From Frankiales bacterium (lineage in GTDB: Bacteria; Actinomycetota; Actinomycetes; Mycobacteriales; Jatrophihabitantaceae), in contig JAOPUZ010000040.1 of NCBI GenBank assembly GCA_025966315.1, positions 59,188-123,187 on the forward strand: DNA of 64,000 nt, written 5' to 3'. The position numbers were made by a program, and so were the translations under genes. Below the pieces are notes generated by a model. That model saw nothing but the letters and a program-made list of their open reading frames with translations. It was not told the DNA's origin and made no database searches. Every line of letters starts with the position of its first letter. Position 1 is the first letter of the stretch. Below are positions 7,977 to 17,141 of this stretch, piece after piece.

Positions 7977-9044
7977 TCAACAGATCCGCGGAAGCTGCTC
8001 GCCCAGCGGGGTGTCCACGACGCGCGTGCCGCCGAAGGTCGTCCTCGCCACGACCATCCCGTGATGTTCGTCCACACACTCACCGATCACCGCCGCGCCC
8101 GTGCCGAGTGGATGCGCACGCATCGCGGCCAGCACCGCTTCGGCCCGCTCGCGCGGGACGAAGGCGACCAGCTTCCCTTCGTTGGCCACGTACATCGGAT
8201 CCAGCCCGAGCAGCGCGCATGCGTTGCCGACCTCAGCAGGCACCGGGATCGACTTCTCGACCAGCTGGATGCCCACGCCGGCAGCGGCCGCGATCTCGTT
8301 GAGGGACGTGGCCAGGCCGCCACGCGTAGGGTCACGCAGCGTGTGCACATCCGATGTGACGGCGAGCATCGCGGCCACCAGCGGATGCAGGGCCGCGCTG
8401 TCGGTGCGGATCTCGGTCCCGAATTCCAACCCCTCGCGAACGCTCATGATCGCGATACCGTGCACCCCGATCGAACCGCTGACGATGATCACATCGCCGA
8501 CCGCGGCGCGCTGCGGCCGGATGTCGACCCCGTCCGGGATGAGCCCGACGCCGGCGGTGTTGACGTAGATCTGATCGCCGTGGCCGGCATCGACGACCTT
8601 GGTGTCGCCGGTGACGATCCGAACACCGGCCTCGCGCGCGGCCGCTCCCATGTCCTGGGCAACGCGACCGACGACCGCCAGGTCCGTGCCCTCTTCGAGG
8701 ATGAAGCCGCAGGACAGGTGGCTCGGCACGGCTCCACTCATGGCCAGGTCGTTGACCGTTCCGTTCACGGCGAGATGACCGATCGAGCCGCCCGGGAAGA
8801 ACAACGGCCGCACCACGAACGTGTCGGTGGAGAAGGCCAGCCGCGCGCCACCCAGTTCGAAGATCGCGGAGTCACCGGTGCCGGCCTCGGCTTGATTGCC
8901 GAACGCCGGAACGAAGAGGTGTTGGACCAGTTCGGCCGACAGCTGGCCGCCACCGCCGTGACCCATCACGATCGTGGGACTGTCGCGAAGCGGAACCGGG
9001 CACGCCCAGCCTTCGAAGTCCAGCGCTTGAAGCGCGTCAGCCAA
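7977..9044 (-). CDS. hypE: hydrogenase expression/formation protein HypE
   Basis: 355 aa from a TTG start at 9044, which has a strong ribosome site (GGGAGGTGG) and overlaps the hypD stop by 8 bp. The open frame continues upstream, but only over hypD. HypE dehydrates the carbamoyl group that HypF transfers to its C-terminal Cys, giving the thiocyanate that supplies CN to the active-site iron. Visible marks are the glycine-rich GHGGGG near the N-terminus, the PurM/AIR-synthase-like fold with [11 protein letters not shown] and [10 protein letters not shown], and the invariant C-terminal PRIC. Full length. Confidence 0.95.
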   Translation of the reverse strand: MADALQALDFEGWACPVPLRDSPTIVMGHGGGGQLSAELVQHLFVPAFGNQAEAGTGDSAIFELGGARLAFSTDTFVVRPLFFPGGSIGHLAVNGTVNDLAMSGAVPSHLSCGFILEEGTDLAVVGRVAQDMGAAAREAGVRIVTGDTKVVDAGHGDQIYVNTAGVGLIPDGVDIRPQRAAVGDVIIVSGSIGVHGIAIMSVREGLEFGTEIRTDSAALHPLVAAMLAVTSDVHTLRDPTRGGLATSLNEIAAAAGVGIQLVEKSIPVPAEVGNACALLGLDPMYVANEGKLVAFVPRERAEAVLAAMRAHPLGTGAAVIGECVDEHHGMVVARTTFGGTRVVDTPLGEQLPRIC

Positions 9045-10170
9045 TGGAAGCCACCTCCCGACGGCCGTCCGGGGTCGGCGCCGGGCCGAGCCGCCGGTAG
9101 AGGTAGTACGCGGCGCAGGCGCCCTCGCTCGACACCATCGTCGCGCCCAGCGGGTTACGTGGCGTGCAGAGGGTGCCGAACGCTGAACACTCGTGTGGCT
9201 TGATGAGGCCCTGCAGCACTTCGCCACTGCGGCATACCGACGATTCTTCGGTATTGATATCACTGACCTGGAACCGATGTTCGGCGTCGAATTCGCGGTA
9301 CTTGGGCGAAAGCCGCCATCCGCTGTCCGGGATGACGCCGATTCCACGCCAGCCCCGGTCGGTTACTTCGAATACGTCATTGAGCAATTCGCGCGCCGTG
9401 GGATTGCCTCGCGATGGCGCGGCCCGCACGTAAGCATTGTCAAGAAACGCGGCGCCGTCCTCGAGCTGATGCACCGTTCGCCGAATTCCCTCCAGGATGT
9501 CCAACGGCTCGAAGCCGGTGACCACGATCGGCACCGAGAACCGCTCGACCAGCGGCGGGTATTCCGCCGTACCCATCACGCTGCATACGTGGCCGGCCGC
9601 CAAGAAGGCCTGCACCCGGCAGGTCGGGGACTGCATGATCGCCTCGATCGCCGGTGGTACCCGGACGTGCGACACGAGCATGCTGAAATTGCGAACGCCC
9701 AACCGCGCGGCCTGATAGACGGTCATCGCATTCGGCGGAGCGGTCGTCTCGAATCCGATTCCGAAGAACACCACCTCACGCTCAGGGTTGTCGCGGGCAA
9801 TCTTCAACGCGTCTAACGGTGAATACACGACGCGGACGTCGCCGCCCTCACTCTTGATCCGGAACAGGTCGCGTCCGCTGCCCGGTACCCGCAACATGTC
9901 CCCGAAGGAACAGAAGATCACGTCCGGACGGGCGGCGATGGCCAGCGCCTTGTCGATCAGCTCCAGCGGCGTCACGCAGACCGGGCAGCCCGGGCCGTGG
10001 ATCATTTCCACCAGATCGGGAATGAGCTGGTCGATGCCGTGCCGGATGATCGAATGCGTCTGGCCGCCACAAACCTCCATGATCGCCCAGGGTTGGGTCA
10101 CGGTGGCGTGGATGTCGTCGAGCAGCCGCTTGGCCAGCTCGGGATCGTTGAACTCGTCGATGTACTTCAT
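9037..10170 (-). CDS. hypD: hydrogenase formation protein HypD
   Basis: 377 aa, starting at MKYIDEF; a longer frame exists but overlaps hypC. HypD is the Fe-S protein that, with HypC, carries the Fe(CN)2CO unit during assembly. Diagnostic motifs are visible in order: [35 protein letters not shown], a Cys-rich C-terminal part with CRSGEVLQG and ECSAFGTLC, and EGACAAYY, which together supply the 4Fe-4S and thiol ligands. It overlaps hypC on one side (ATGA) and hypE on the other, so the three are translationally coupled. Confidence 0.96.
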   Translation of the reverse strand: MKYIDEFNDPELAKRLLDDIHATVTQPWAIMEVCGGQTHSIIRHGIDQLIPDLVEMIHGPGCPVCVTPLELIDKALAIAARPDVIFCSFGDMLRVPGSGRDLFRIKSEGGDVRVVYSPLDALKIARDNPEREVVFFGIGFETTAPPNAMTVYQAARLGVRNFSMLVSHVRVPPAIEAIMQSPTCRVQAFLAAGHVCSVMGTAEYPPLVERFSVPIVVTGFEPLDILEGIRRTVHQLEDGAAFLDNAYVRAAPSRGNPTARELLNDVFEVTDRGWRGIGVIPDSGWRLSPKYREFDAEHRFQVSDINTEESSVCRSGEVLQGLIKPHECSAFGTLCTPRNPLGATMVSSEGACAAYYLYRRLGPAPTPDGRREVASIG

Positions 10171-10457
10171 GGCGTCACCTCTCGACCCGATTCCTTGGCA
10201 GCCCGCGCCCACGGATCGCCGAATTCCAACTCGATTTCACCCAGCTTTTCGAACAGGGCCAACGTCTCCAGCGCCGACTCCTCGTCCAACCTCTGCAACG
10301 CAAAACCGACGTGCACAACCGCATAGTCGCCGACGGAGATATCCGGTACGAATTCAAGGCAAACGTCCTTGAGCACGCCCCCGAAATCGACGTTGGCCAT
10401 TCGGGTCCCGTCCTTGTCCCAGATCTCCAGCACCTTGCCGGGTACCGCTAGGCACAT
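10167..10457 (-). CDS. hypC: hydrogenase assembly chaperone HypC (copy 3, hyp operon)
   Basis: 96 aa, beginning [17 protein letters not shown] with the essential Cys2. Later come [18 protein letters not shown] and a helical tail. This is the canonical HypC, partner of HypD, and the genes overlap by ATGA. It also overlaps the 3' end of hypF by 10 bp. It differs clearly from the two HypC-like genes in the structural operon, so the locus encodes three HypC paralogues. Confidence 0.95.
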   Translation of the reverse strand: MCLAVPGKVLEIWDKDGTRMANVDFGGVLKDVCLEFVPDISVGDYAVVHVGFALQRLDEESALETLALFEKLGEIELEFGDPWARAAKESGREVTP

Positions 10458-12814
10458 GGTTCGCTCCTTCGCTCGGAAACGGGTGGGCCGGTAGTGCGGA
10501 CGCGGGCAGCGACCGCGATCTGGCCGAGCGCCAGCCCGGCATCGCTCGGAGGGACGAGGCGATGCCGGAGCACCCGAAACCCGTCCTGTCGCAGACGATC
10601 GACACACATCGTGGTCAGCAAGGCGTTGAGGAACACCCCGCCGGACAGCGCTACGGTGCCCAGCCCGGTGCGAGTGCGCTGTATCTCGGCCAGTTCGGCG
10701 ACCAGCTCGACGACCGCGAGATGGAACCGGGCGGCAACAACCGCCGGGTCGACGCCGGTCAGCACATCATCGACGACGCCGGCAATCACCGGACCCGGGT
10801 CGGCTTGGATCGCGCGGTCGGCACCGGACAACCCGAATGCGTACGGACGCTGACAACCTGCTATCGCCTGCTGGGCCAATGCCTCGAACAGCATTGCTGC
10901 CTCGGCTTCGTAGGCCACCCGATGGCACACGCCGGCAAGCGAGGAGACGGCATCGAACAGCCGTCCCATACTGGAGGTCTTGCTGCAGCCCAGACCGGTC
11001 GCGAATTGCCGGGCCAACACGGCCCGTTCGGCGGGAACGCACGCCGACACACTCGGGATGGCCAGGTCCCAGGCCAGGCCGGCGGCGTGCAAGTACGCGA
11101 GCGCCATCCGACACGGGTTGCGCACACCGGCGTCACCGCCGGGCAGCCAGACGTAACGAAGGTGGCCGGCCCGTTCGTAGCCGTCGTAGTCGGCGACCAG
11201 CAGCTCACCGCCCCAGACCGCACCGTCGTCGCCGTATCCGGTGCCGTCAAAGGCGAAACCGATAACCCGGTCGCCACCGTCGTGCCCGTTCTCGGCCATG
11301 GCCGAGGCAATATGTGCGTGGTGGTGCTGGACGGCGGCCAGCGATAGCGCGGATGGATCGCGCCGTACCGACCTTGCCGCCCAGGCCGAACTGCGGTAGC
11401 CGGGATGCCGGTCGGCCACGATCATGTCGGGGCGGACACCGGTGATCGATTCCAGTTGCGCGGTTGCCACCTCGAACGCCCGCAGGGTCGCGTAATCGTC
11501 CATGTCCCCGACATGAGCGGACAGCCAGGCGTAACCGCCCTCGGCCACGCAGAAGGTGTTCTTCAGGTCGCTGCCGACGGCGAGTGCTGGCCGGACCGCA
11601 ACAGGAAGCGCCACCGGCATGGGGGCGTAACCGCGGGACCGGCGCACGGGTAGCTGCGCACCGTCAGCCACCCGCAGGACGGAGTCGTCGCACGGCACCC
11701 GGATCGGTCGGTCGTGGGTAAGCCAGGCATCGGCCAGAGACGCCAGCCGTAGCCGGGCCTGCTGGTCGTCGATGACGATGGGTTCGCCGGACAGGTTGCC
11801 ACTGGTCATGACCAGGACGGGTGGGCTCGGCTCGTCGCCGGCCAGCCCGAACAGCAGGTGATGTAGCGCCGTGTATGCAAGCATCACGCCGACGTCAGGA
11901 CGACCCGGCGCGACGGCGTCAGCCAAGGTCAGACCGGCGGTTGCGCGTTTGGCCAGCAGCACCACCGGCCGGCGTGGATCGGTCAGCAATGCACGTTCGG
12001 CTGGCGACACCTGGGCAATCTGTTCGGCGGTGGCGATGTCGGCGACCATGACCGCGAATGGCTTGTCACCGCGATCCTTGCGTTTGCGCAGCGTGGCTAC
12101 CGTCGCCTCGTCGCTCGCGTCGCAGGCCAGGTGGTAGCCGCCCAACCCCTTGACGGCCACGATTGCCCCGGCATTCAACAGGCGACGCGTTTCGGCGATG
12201 GCCGCCGCACCGATCTGGTCCTGCTCCGCGGGGCGAGCCAGCGTCAAGGTCGGGCCGCAGCCGTGACACGCAACCGTCTGGGCGTGGAAACGACGATTGC
12301 CGGGATCGGCGTATTCAGCCGCACACTCAGCGCACAGCGGCAGCTCGGCCATCGTCGTTGCCGGCCGGTCGTAGGGCAACTCCACGATGATCGTGAAGCG
12401 CGGACCGCAGTTCGTACAACTGATGAAAGGGTGCCGGTGGCGTCGGTTGCTCGGCTCGGCCAACTCGGCCAGGCAGTCGTCGCAGGTGGCAACGTCGGGC
12501 GAGACCAGGGTTCGCCCGGGGCCGTCCTGAGAATCGCGGATGACGAAATCCGTCCCACCGCGGCGGGCGATGACCTCCGTCCTGACGTCCTCGATGTGCG
12601 CCAGAGCCGGCGCTCGTGAGCTGAGCATCGCGGTGAACTCGGCCAGGGCACCGTCGACGCCTTCGATCTCGATCAGCACGCCGTCAGCGGTGTTGGCGAC
12701 CTCGCCGCTCAGGCCGGTTTCACGCGCCAGCGCATACACAAATGGCCTGAAGCCGACGCCTTGGACGAGCCCGCGCACCAGGAGTCGCTGCCGATGACGG
12801 CTGTCGATGCTCAC
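10448..12814 (-). CDS. hypF: carbamoyltransferase HypF
   Basis: 788 aa from the GTG at 12814. HypF converts carbamoyl phosphate and ATP to carbamoyl adenylate and passes the carbamoyl group to HypE. Domains in order: acylphosphatase (about 10-95, with VRGLVQGVGFRPFVY), two zinc fingers (CDDCLAEL, CTNCGPRF, CAECAAEY and CHGCGP, about 105-190), a YrdC-like nucleotide domain (200-390) and a Kae1-like domain with the HHHAHIAS metal site (about 500-515). The length is standard. It is the first gene of the leftward hyp operon; the promoter should lie in 12815-13013. Confidence 0.96.
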   Translation of the reverse strand: MSIDSRHRQRLLVRGLVQGVGFRPFVYALARETGLSGEVANTADGVLIEIEGVDGALAEFTAMLSSRAPALAHIEDVRTEVIARRGGTDFVIRDSQDGPGRTLVSPDVATCDDCLAELAEPSNRRHRHPFISCTNCGPRFTIIVELPYDRPATTMAELPLCAECAAEYADPGNRRFHAQTVACHGCGPTLTLARPAEQDQIGAAAIAETRRLLNAGAIVAVKGLGGYHLACDASDEATVATLRKRKDRGDKPFAVMVADIATAEQIAQVSPAERALLTDPRRPVVLLAKRATAGLTLADAVAPGRPDVGVMLAYTALHHLLFGLAGDEPSPPVLVMTSGNLSGEPIVIDDQQARLRLASLADAWLTHDRPIRVPCDDSVLRVADGAQLPVRRSRGYAPMPVALPVAVRPALAVGSDLKNTFCVAEGGYAWLSAHVGDMDDYATLRAFEVATAQLESITGVRPDMIVADRHPGYRSSAWAARSVRRDPSALSLAAVQHHHAHIASAMAENGHDGGDRVIGFAFDGTGYGDDGAVWGGELLVADYDGYERAGHLRYVWLPGGDAGVRNPCRMALAYLHAAGLAWDLAIPSVSACVPAERAVLARQFATGLGCSKTSSMGRLFDAVSSLAGVCHRVAYEAEAAMLFEALAQQAIAGCQRPYAFGLSGADRAIQADPGPVIAGVVDDVLTGVDPAVVAARFHLAVVELVAELAEIQRTRTGLGTVALSGGVFLNALLTTMCVDRLRQDGFRVLRHRLVPPSDAGLALGQIAVAARVRTTGPPVSERRSEPCA

Positions 12815-13013
12815 TGGCTCACCGCCCCGTGACCCATGGCCGCACACACTCACCGGTCCGGCGGCGGCCACCTTGGGCAGGAGTCGTATCGGTCGAGCAC
12901 GACTAGCGGCACGATCTCGATCAGACGAACATCCCGAACTTACCCCCGACTTTTCCTTTGTCCAGTCCTAGCGTGAGGTCCGGCGCGAGAACGTTGCGCG
13001 AGCGGGGGCGGTG

Positions 13014-13205
13014 TCACTCCGGGCCGTCGTAAGCGTCCTGGCAGAGCTGACACCAGGGCGCCGGCTGGGCTGGCCAGCTCGAACGAGACGGCGGCAGAGC
13101 CGGGCCCCACGAGATGATGATCCGGCCGCAGAGTGTGTATGCCGCGCCTACTTGGTCGACGAGGTGGGCCGCTGACCGGCTGACGTCGAAAACTACCTGG
13201 GCCAT
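13014..13205 (-). CDS. small Cys-containing protein, possible zinc finger
   Basis: 63 aa from the ATG at 13205, preceded by a GGGAGG ribosome site. The sequence starts MAQVVFDVSRSAAHLVDQ, has LCGR in the middle and WCQLCQDAY near the end, giving three Cys and a His that could bind zinc. Short actinobacterial proteins with a TLCGR...CxxC layout are common and uncharacterised. It lies 200 bp upstream of hypF in the same direction and 235 bp from the divergent phospholipase gene. The strong ribosome site supports it, but it is short. Confidence 0.55.
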   Translation of the reverse strand: MAQVVFDVSRSAAHLVDQVGAAYTLCGRIIISWGPALPPSRSSWPAQPAPWCQLCQDAYDGPE

Positions 13206-13244
13206 CGCGGCGCCTCCCTCTTTGCTATCTCGAGTTCTTCCATC

Positions 13245-13276
13245 GTTCACCGGCGGGGATTCTTCGATCGTTCACC
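13245..13276 (+). promoter_or_regulatory. GTTCACC direct repeats, possible PhoP/RegX3-type box
   Basis: Two GTTCACC heptamers at 13245-13251 and 13270-13276 lie within the longer direct repeat TTCTTCNATCGTTCACC (13235-13251 and 13260-13276), 25 bp apart; a weaker GTTCAAT is at 13355. GTTCACC is the core of Pho-regulon boxes in streptomycetes and mycobacteria, normally spaced 11 bp. The position, 165-200 bp upstream of a phospholipase C gene, suggests control by phosphate limitation. The spacing is unusual, so this is tentative. Confidence 0.4.
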
Positions 13277-13440
13277 CTGCGGGAGCCGAGCCGGCCGCCG
13301 GGTCGGCACTGGGCCAATGGGTCCTACCCATGGTTTCTCGTCGCTTTGGCCATCGTTCAATTCGATTTCGGCGGAACAGCGTCTGGCCACTTTAGTTTTC
13401 TGCAGTTGCTTACTTACTGACCGTTACCGGAGGTCCATAC

Positions 13441-15648
13441 ATGTCCGATCTTTCGCGCAGAGGTTTCCTCGGCGCCGCCGCAGCGGTGACCGGCGCCGCA
13501 GTGGTTGCCACGGCGCTGCCCACAGACGACGCGCAGGCATCGCCGCAGCTGCCGACCAAGCACCGCGGTCACGGCGACATCCGCGACGTCAAGCACGTGG
13601 TGATCTTGATGCAGGAGAACCGCAGCTTCGACCATTACTACGGGTCGATGAAGGGCGTGCGTGGCTTCGGCGACCACTCGACGATCACGTTGCCCGGTGG
13701 CCTGTCGGTGTTTCAGCAGCCGACGACCGTGCCCGGTACCCCGATCACGGCGACCCAGTACCCATGGCATCTGAGCGATGCTCCCGCCTCGGCGTACCCG
13801 GCCGGGCACATGCCACCGAGTTCGGAAGTCGGCGCGCAGGGTTACGGCGGCACCTCGCACAGCTGGGACGACCAACACGGCGCTTGGTACGGCGGTTTGA
13901 TGAACGGCTGGGTGTTCGCCAAGGGTGGCCTGACAACGCTGGGCTATCTGAACCGAGCCGACATCCCGTTCCACTACGCCCTTGCTGACGCTTACACGAT
14001 CGGGGACGCCTATCACTGCTCGGTACTCTCGGCGACCGGCCCGAACCGCACGTACTTGTGGAGCGGCACCATCGACGCTCAGCAGAAGTACAGCAGCTTC
14101 GTCGCCTACAACGGCGGCGACGAGCTCGGCAAGAACCTGCTGTGGGAGTCCTACGCCGAGACCTTGCAGAAGGCAGGCGTGAGCTGGCGCGTCTACCAAT
14201 GCGCGGATGACTACGGCGACACCGGTACCGAGTACTTCAAGACGTTCGCCCAGTACGACCCGGACCAAGGCGGCACGCCCGCACCGGGCAACGTCTTCTA
14301 CGACCGCGGCGTAGCCAACGTCCCCGAGCCGCTGACCGGCCTCACCGCAAACGCCGACAACCTGGCCGCCGCGATCAAGGCCGACGTGGTGGCCGGCACG
14401 CTGCCGCAGGTGTCCTGGGTGGTCACCAACCAGGCTTTCTCCGAGCACCCGGACGGCGCACCGAACGACGGCGCCTACTACGTAAACGGCATCCTCGAGG
14501 CGCTCAACGCCGACCCGGACGTCTTCAACTCGACCCTGGTCATCATCGATTACGACGAGAACGACGGCCAGTTCGATCACGTGCCGCCGCCCGTACCGGC
14601 ACCCGGCACGAAGGACGAGTTCTACCTCGAAGCCGCCGGTGCCCTCGCCAGCGCAGGCGTTACGCAGCCGCTGCCGGTCGGTCTCGGATTCCGGGTTCCG
14701 TTGCTGTTGATCTCGCCCTGGACGCGTGGCGGCTGGGTCACCTCGGAGGTCTCCGACCATACGTCGGTGATCCAGTTCATGGAGAAATGGACCGGGGCCC
14801 TCGGTACGCCGGCGATCTGCCCGAACGTCAGTGCCTGGCGCCGCAGCGTCTGTGGCGACCTGACCGGCGCCTTCGACTTCGCCTCGCCGATATTCGGCCT
14901 GCCGAAGTTGCCCAAGACGACCGTCATCGGCGACCCGCCGGGCGGCTCCTACAAACCGCCAACCACCACCAACGCGATGCCGAAGCAGGAGCCCGGCACG
15001 AAGCGGGCGCGGTCCTTGCCCTACCAACCGAACGCGAACCTGGAGGGATTCAGCTTCGGCCATAGTGGCACGGTGCAGGCCAAGCTGTCGTTGAGCAACA
15101 ACGGCCCGCACGCCCGCAAGGCCAGCCACTTCGCCGTCTACAACAACGTCGCTCCGGACCAGTCGCTGGTCGACTACCCGGCGAAATTCCCGGGGCAATT
15201 CACGGTGTCGCCCTCGCGAGGGGCCTGGAACAGAACGGTCACCGAGTCGGTCGACATCAGCGCGGACCACGGCCGGTACGACCTGACGGTGATTGGACCG
15301 AACCGTTTCCTGCGCCATTTCGCCGGTGATGTGAACGGCGCCGGCAAGGCTGCGCAGGCCGAGGCGGCGTACTACCGTGGCGGCTTCGGACACAAACCGG
15401 TACTGATCCTGCAGGTGAGCAACGGTGGGTCCAGGGCCGCGACGTTCACGGTGACCTCCAACAACTACGTCAAAGCCCACGCGAAGACGTATCACGTGCC
15501 CGCCCACGGACACGCCACGCACTCGGTGGACCCACTGGCCACCAGCGATGGCTGGTACGACTTCACCATCACGCTCGGCAGCGACCCGTCCTGGGTGCGG
15601 CGTTACGTCGGCCACCTCGAGGACGGCACGAACAGCATCACCGGCTAG
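13441..15648 (+). CDS. plcC: Tat-exported phosphocholine-specific phospholipase C
   Basis: 735 aa phosphoesterase that cleaves phospholipid head groups outside the cell. The N-terminus MSDLSRRGFLGAAAA is a twin-arginine signal with the cut likely after AQA near residue 32. The catalytic domain starts at residue 50 with HVVILMQENRSFDHYYGS, the hallmark of the phospholipase C/acid phosphatase superfamily, and continues with DYDENDGQFDHVPPP and SPWTRGGWVTSE. After about residue 520 come two tandem C-terminal beta domains (DUF756 type). A helix-forming terminator-like sequence follows. The gene stands alone; upstream repeats suggest phosphate control. The exact head-group preference is inferred. 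Confidence 0.9.
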   Translation: MSDLSRRGFLGAAAAVTGAAVVATALPTDDAQASPQLPTKHRGHGDIRDVKHVVILMQENRSFDHYYGSMKGVRGFGDHSTITLPGGLSVFQQPTTVPGTPITATQYPWHLSDAPASAYPAGHMPPSSEVGAQGYGGTSHSWDDQHGAWYGGLMNGWVFAKGGLTTLGYLNRADIPFHYALADAYTIGDAYHCSVLSATGPNRTYLWSGTIDAQQKYSSFVAYNGGDELGKNLLWESYAETLQKAGVSWRVYQCADDYGDTGTEYFKTFAQYDPDQGGTPAPGNVFYDRGVANVPEPLTGLTANADNLAAAIKADVVAGTLPQVSWVVTNQAFSEHPDGAPNDGAYYVNGILEALNADPDVFNSTLVIIDYDENDGQFDHVPPPVPAPGTKDEFYLEAAGALASAGVTQPLPVGLGFRVPLLLISPWTRGGWVTSEVSDHTSVIQFMEKWTGALGTPAICPNVSAWRRSVCGDLTGAFDFASPIFGLPKLPKTTVIGDPPGGSYKPPTTTNAMPKQEPGTKRARSLPYQPNANLEGFSFGHSGTVQAKLSLSNNGPHARKASHFAVYNNVAPDQSLVDYPAKFPGQFTVSPSRGAWNRTVTESVDISADHGRYDLTVIGPNRFLRHFAGDVNGAGKAAQAEAAYYRGGFGHKPVLILQVSNGGSRAATFTVTSNNYVKAHAKTYHVPAHGHATHSVDPLATSDGWYDFTITLGSDPSWVRRYVGHLEDGTNSITG

Positions 15649-15668
15649 CGGAGCAGCACGTCATCGAT

Positions 15669-15714
15669 CGCCGCCTGGTTCGTGTCCGACGAACGGCTAA
15701 CGAGCCAGGCGGCG
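15669..15714 (+). terminator. hairpin after the phospholipase gene
   Basis: Arms 15669-15682 and 15701-15714 pair over 14 bp, counting one G-U, around an 18-nt loop; the stem is GC-rich and begins 20 bp after the stop codon. There is no U tract. Actinobacterial terminators often lack one, so factor-independent or assisted termination is likely. It could also separate this gene from the convergent toxin gene. Confidence 0.5.
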
Positions 15715-15817
15715 GTTCAGCTGTCGGCAAGTCCGAACAGCGATGCCATGCCCTCACCGGTGGGTGGTCGCGGCGATGAGCACCGCCTCGATTCTCTCGC
15801 GATGGCTGTTAGTCGAG

Positions 15818-16165
15818 TTACAACTGAAGATGAAGGCGAAGGGCCTCATCCAAGTCAGCCATGACAGCGGGCGGAAGTTGCCCGAGCGCAGGGCCGAGAC
15901 GTGCGACCGCGATCGAACGCACTTGTTCGGCCTGCGCCTTCGAGTCGACCTCTAGCCCGCTCACCTCGGCGCGGAGGAGCACCTGGAACGGAAAGACCTT
16001 CGCAATATTGCTCGTTACGGGAACAACCGTGACAACGCCGCGCCCGAGCCGATCCGCGACGGCATTCGCACGGTCATTGCTCACAATCACCGATGGCCTG
16101 CGCTTGTTCTCCTCGCTCCCGCGCGCCGGATCAAGATCAACCAAGCGGACCTCACCGCGACGCAT
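15818..16165 (-). CDS. mazF: MazF/PemK-family toxin (mRNA interferase)
   Basis: 115 aa ribonuclease toxin. The start MRRGEVRLVDLDPARGSE is typical of MazF; the next block, KRRPSVIVSNDRANA, carries the conserved R and the S/N residues at the RNA site, followed by VTVVPVTSN and the C-terminal helix LPPAVMADLDEALRLHL. The frame is open upstream but that part overlaps the antitoxin. Start and antitoxin stop overlap by 14 bp, the usual coupled arrangement with the antitoxin first. Confidence 0.9.
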   Translation of the reverse strand: MRRGEVRLVDLDPARGSEENKRRPSVIVSNDRANAVADRLGRGVVTVVPVTSNIAKVFPFQVLLRAEVSGLEVDSKAQAEQVRSIAVARLGPALGQLPPAVMADLDEALRLHLQL

Positions 16166-16382
16166 CGGTGAGCCCGTCCTGCGCGGTGCCTTCCCATCGT
16201 GCCCGCTCTCCTGAGGACTCCCAGCCATCCCACGCCGCCGCGTAGTCATCTTCGAGGTCAGGATGTCGCAATAGGTGGATGGCGTGTTGGACAGCAGCCG
16301 AGCGAGACCGCAGTCCAGAGATACGCGCATACTCATCAAGCAGGGCCACGTCCTCTTCGGAGATGCTCACGCTTAGTTTCAT
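16152..16382 (-). CDS. mazE: ribbon-helix-helix antitoxin of the MazF pair
   Basis: 76 aa. The N-terminus MKLSVSISEEDVALLDEYA is a ribbon-helix-helix DNA-binding unit, followed by GLRSRSAAVQHAIHLLR and an acidic, Trp-containing C-terminus (DDYAAAWDGWESSGE) of the kind that wraps a MazF dimer. It resembles the RHH MazE antitoxins of mycobacteria. Direct repeats TGCTACT at 16390-16396 and 16413-16419, just upstream, may be its own operator. Confidence 0.88.
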   Translation of the reverse strand: MKLSVSISEEDVALLDEYARISGLRSRSAAVQHAIHLLRHPDLEDDYAAAWDGWESSGERARWEGTAQDGLTDASR

Positions 16383-16672
16383 ACCCTGATGCTACTAAGG
16401 TCGTACCACTCTTGCTACTGTACATTTGCCGACAGACCCACGCTCTCGTCACCGCGGCTTGACCCGTCCCACCTGCTTGGGCGATTCTGTGTCACTTGGC
16501 CTTGGGGATGTCCGCGCCTGCAAGTTGAGGCAAGAGGGAGTGCCGTCATGGGCCCATCACCAGCTCAGCCCAGTATTCATATGTACTTGCCGCGCATTTA
16601 TTTGCCGCGCAACAGCCATCCAGGTCTGCCACAGTTGCGCATATGCCGACAAACGTCACCCCGGGGCGCGGA

Positions 16673-17110
16673 ATGGCGGACTTGACGAAACTGCGAATAC
16701 TGATGGTTTCAATGACGATGGTGGGCGTGCTGCTTGGCTGCATCACTGGGTGCTCGTCCTCGAGCAATCCGTCGACGGGCTCGAGCGCATCGGCCGCGTC
16801 CACCGGCACAGTGAGCGGAACATTGCACCTTGCCGGTGGCCCGTCAGGAACCGACGCCTCCGCAGTCTCAGGCGAGATCTACGTCTTCGCCTCGGCCGAT
16901 CTCGCGGGGACGCCGGCGGCCAAGAAGAAGACAGCGTCCGACGGAACCTTCAGCTTCAACCTCACGCCTGGCACCTATTACCTCGCGGCGACCTCAGCCA
17001 GCTTCACCATCGATCCGCCGCCCGCAACGCCGCCATGTCGTGGCGACGGCCCGGCCGTCGTATCCATCGGTCGCGCCAGTAGCGTGCAAATCACCTGCGA
17101 CATGAAATAG
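16673..17110 (+). CDS. lipoprotein with carboxypeptidase-regulatory-like domain
   Basis: 145 aa from the ATG at 16673; the ATG at 16643 is an alternative. The signal has a basic start (MADLTKLR), a hydrophobic core (MVSMTMVGVLLG) and a lipobox ending at ITGC or LLGC, followed by a Ser-rich linker. The mature part, VSGTLHLAGGP...GEIYVFASADLAGTP with DGTFSFNLTPGTYYLAATS, looks like a small beta-sandwich of the carboxypeptidase regulatory-like (CarboxypepD_reg) type. A likely disulfide pair comes from Cys near the C-terminus (PPCRGD and ITCDMK). Function unknown; probably surface-exposed. Confidence 0.7.
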   Translation: MADLTKLRILMVSMTMVGVLLGCITGCSSSSNPSTGSSASAASTGTVSGTLHLAGGPSGTDASAVSGEIYVFASADLAGTPAAKKKTASDGTFSFNLTPGTYYLAATSASFTIDPPPATPPCRGDGPAVVSIGRASSVQITCDMK

Positions 17111-17141
17111 TCACTGGCGGAACGTTCGGATGGGAGTCGGG

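Noticed and set aside
7926..9203. Plus-strand open frame of 425 codons opposite hypE
   Set aside because: HypE on the minus strand has all family motifs; the plus frame is an Asp/Arg/His-rich shadow.
13414..15615. Long minus-strand open frame opposite the phospholipase C gene
   Set aside because: It mirrors the real gene; the translation is low-complexity Val/Arg/Gly with no known motif, as expected from a GC-rich antisense frame.
15682..15955. Short plus-strand frames after the phospholipase gene
   Set aside because: They run through the hairpin and into the convergent toxin gene, without ribosome sites.
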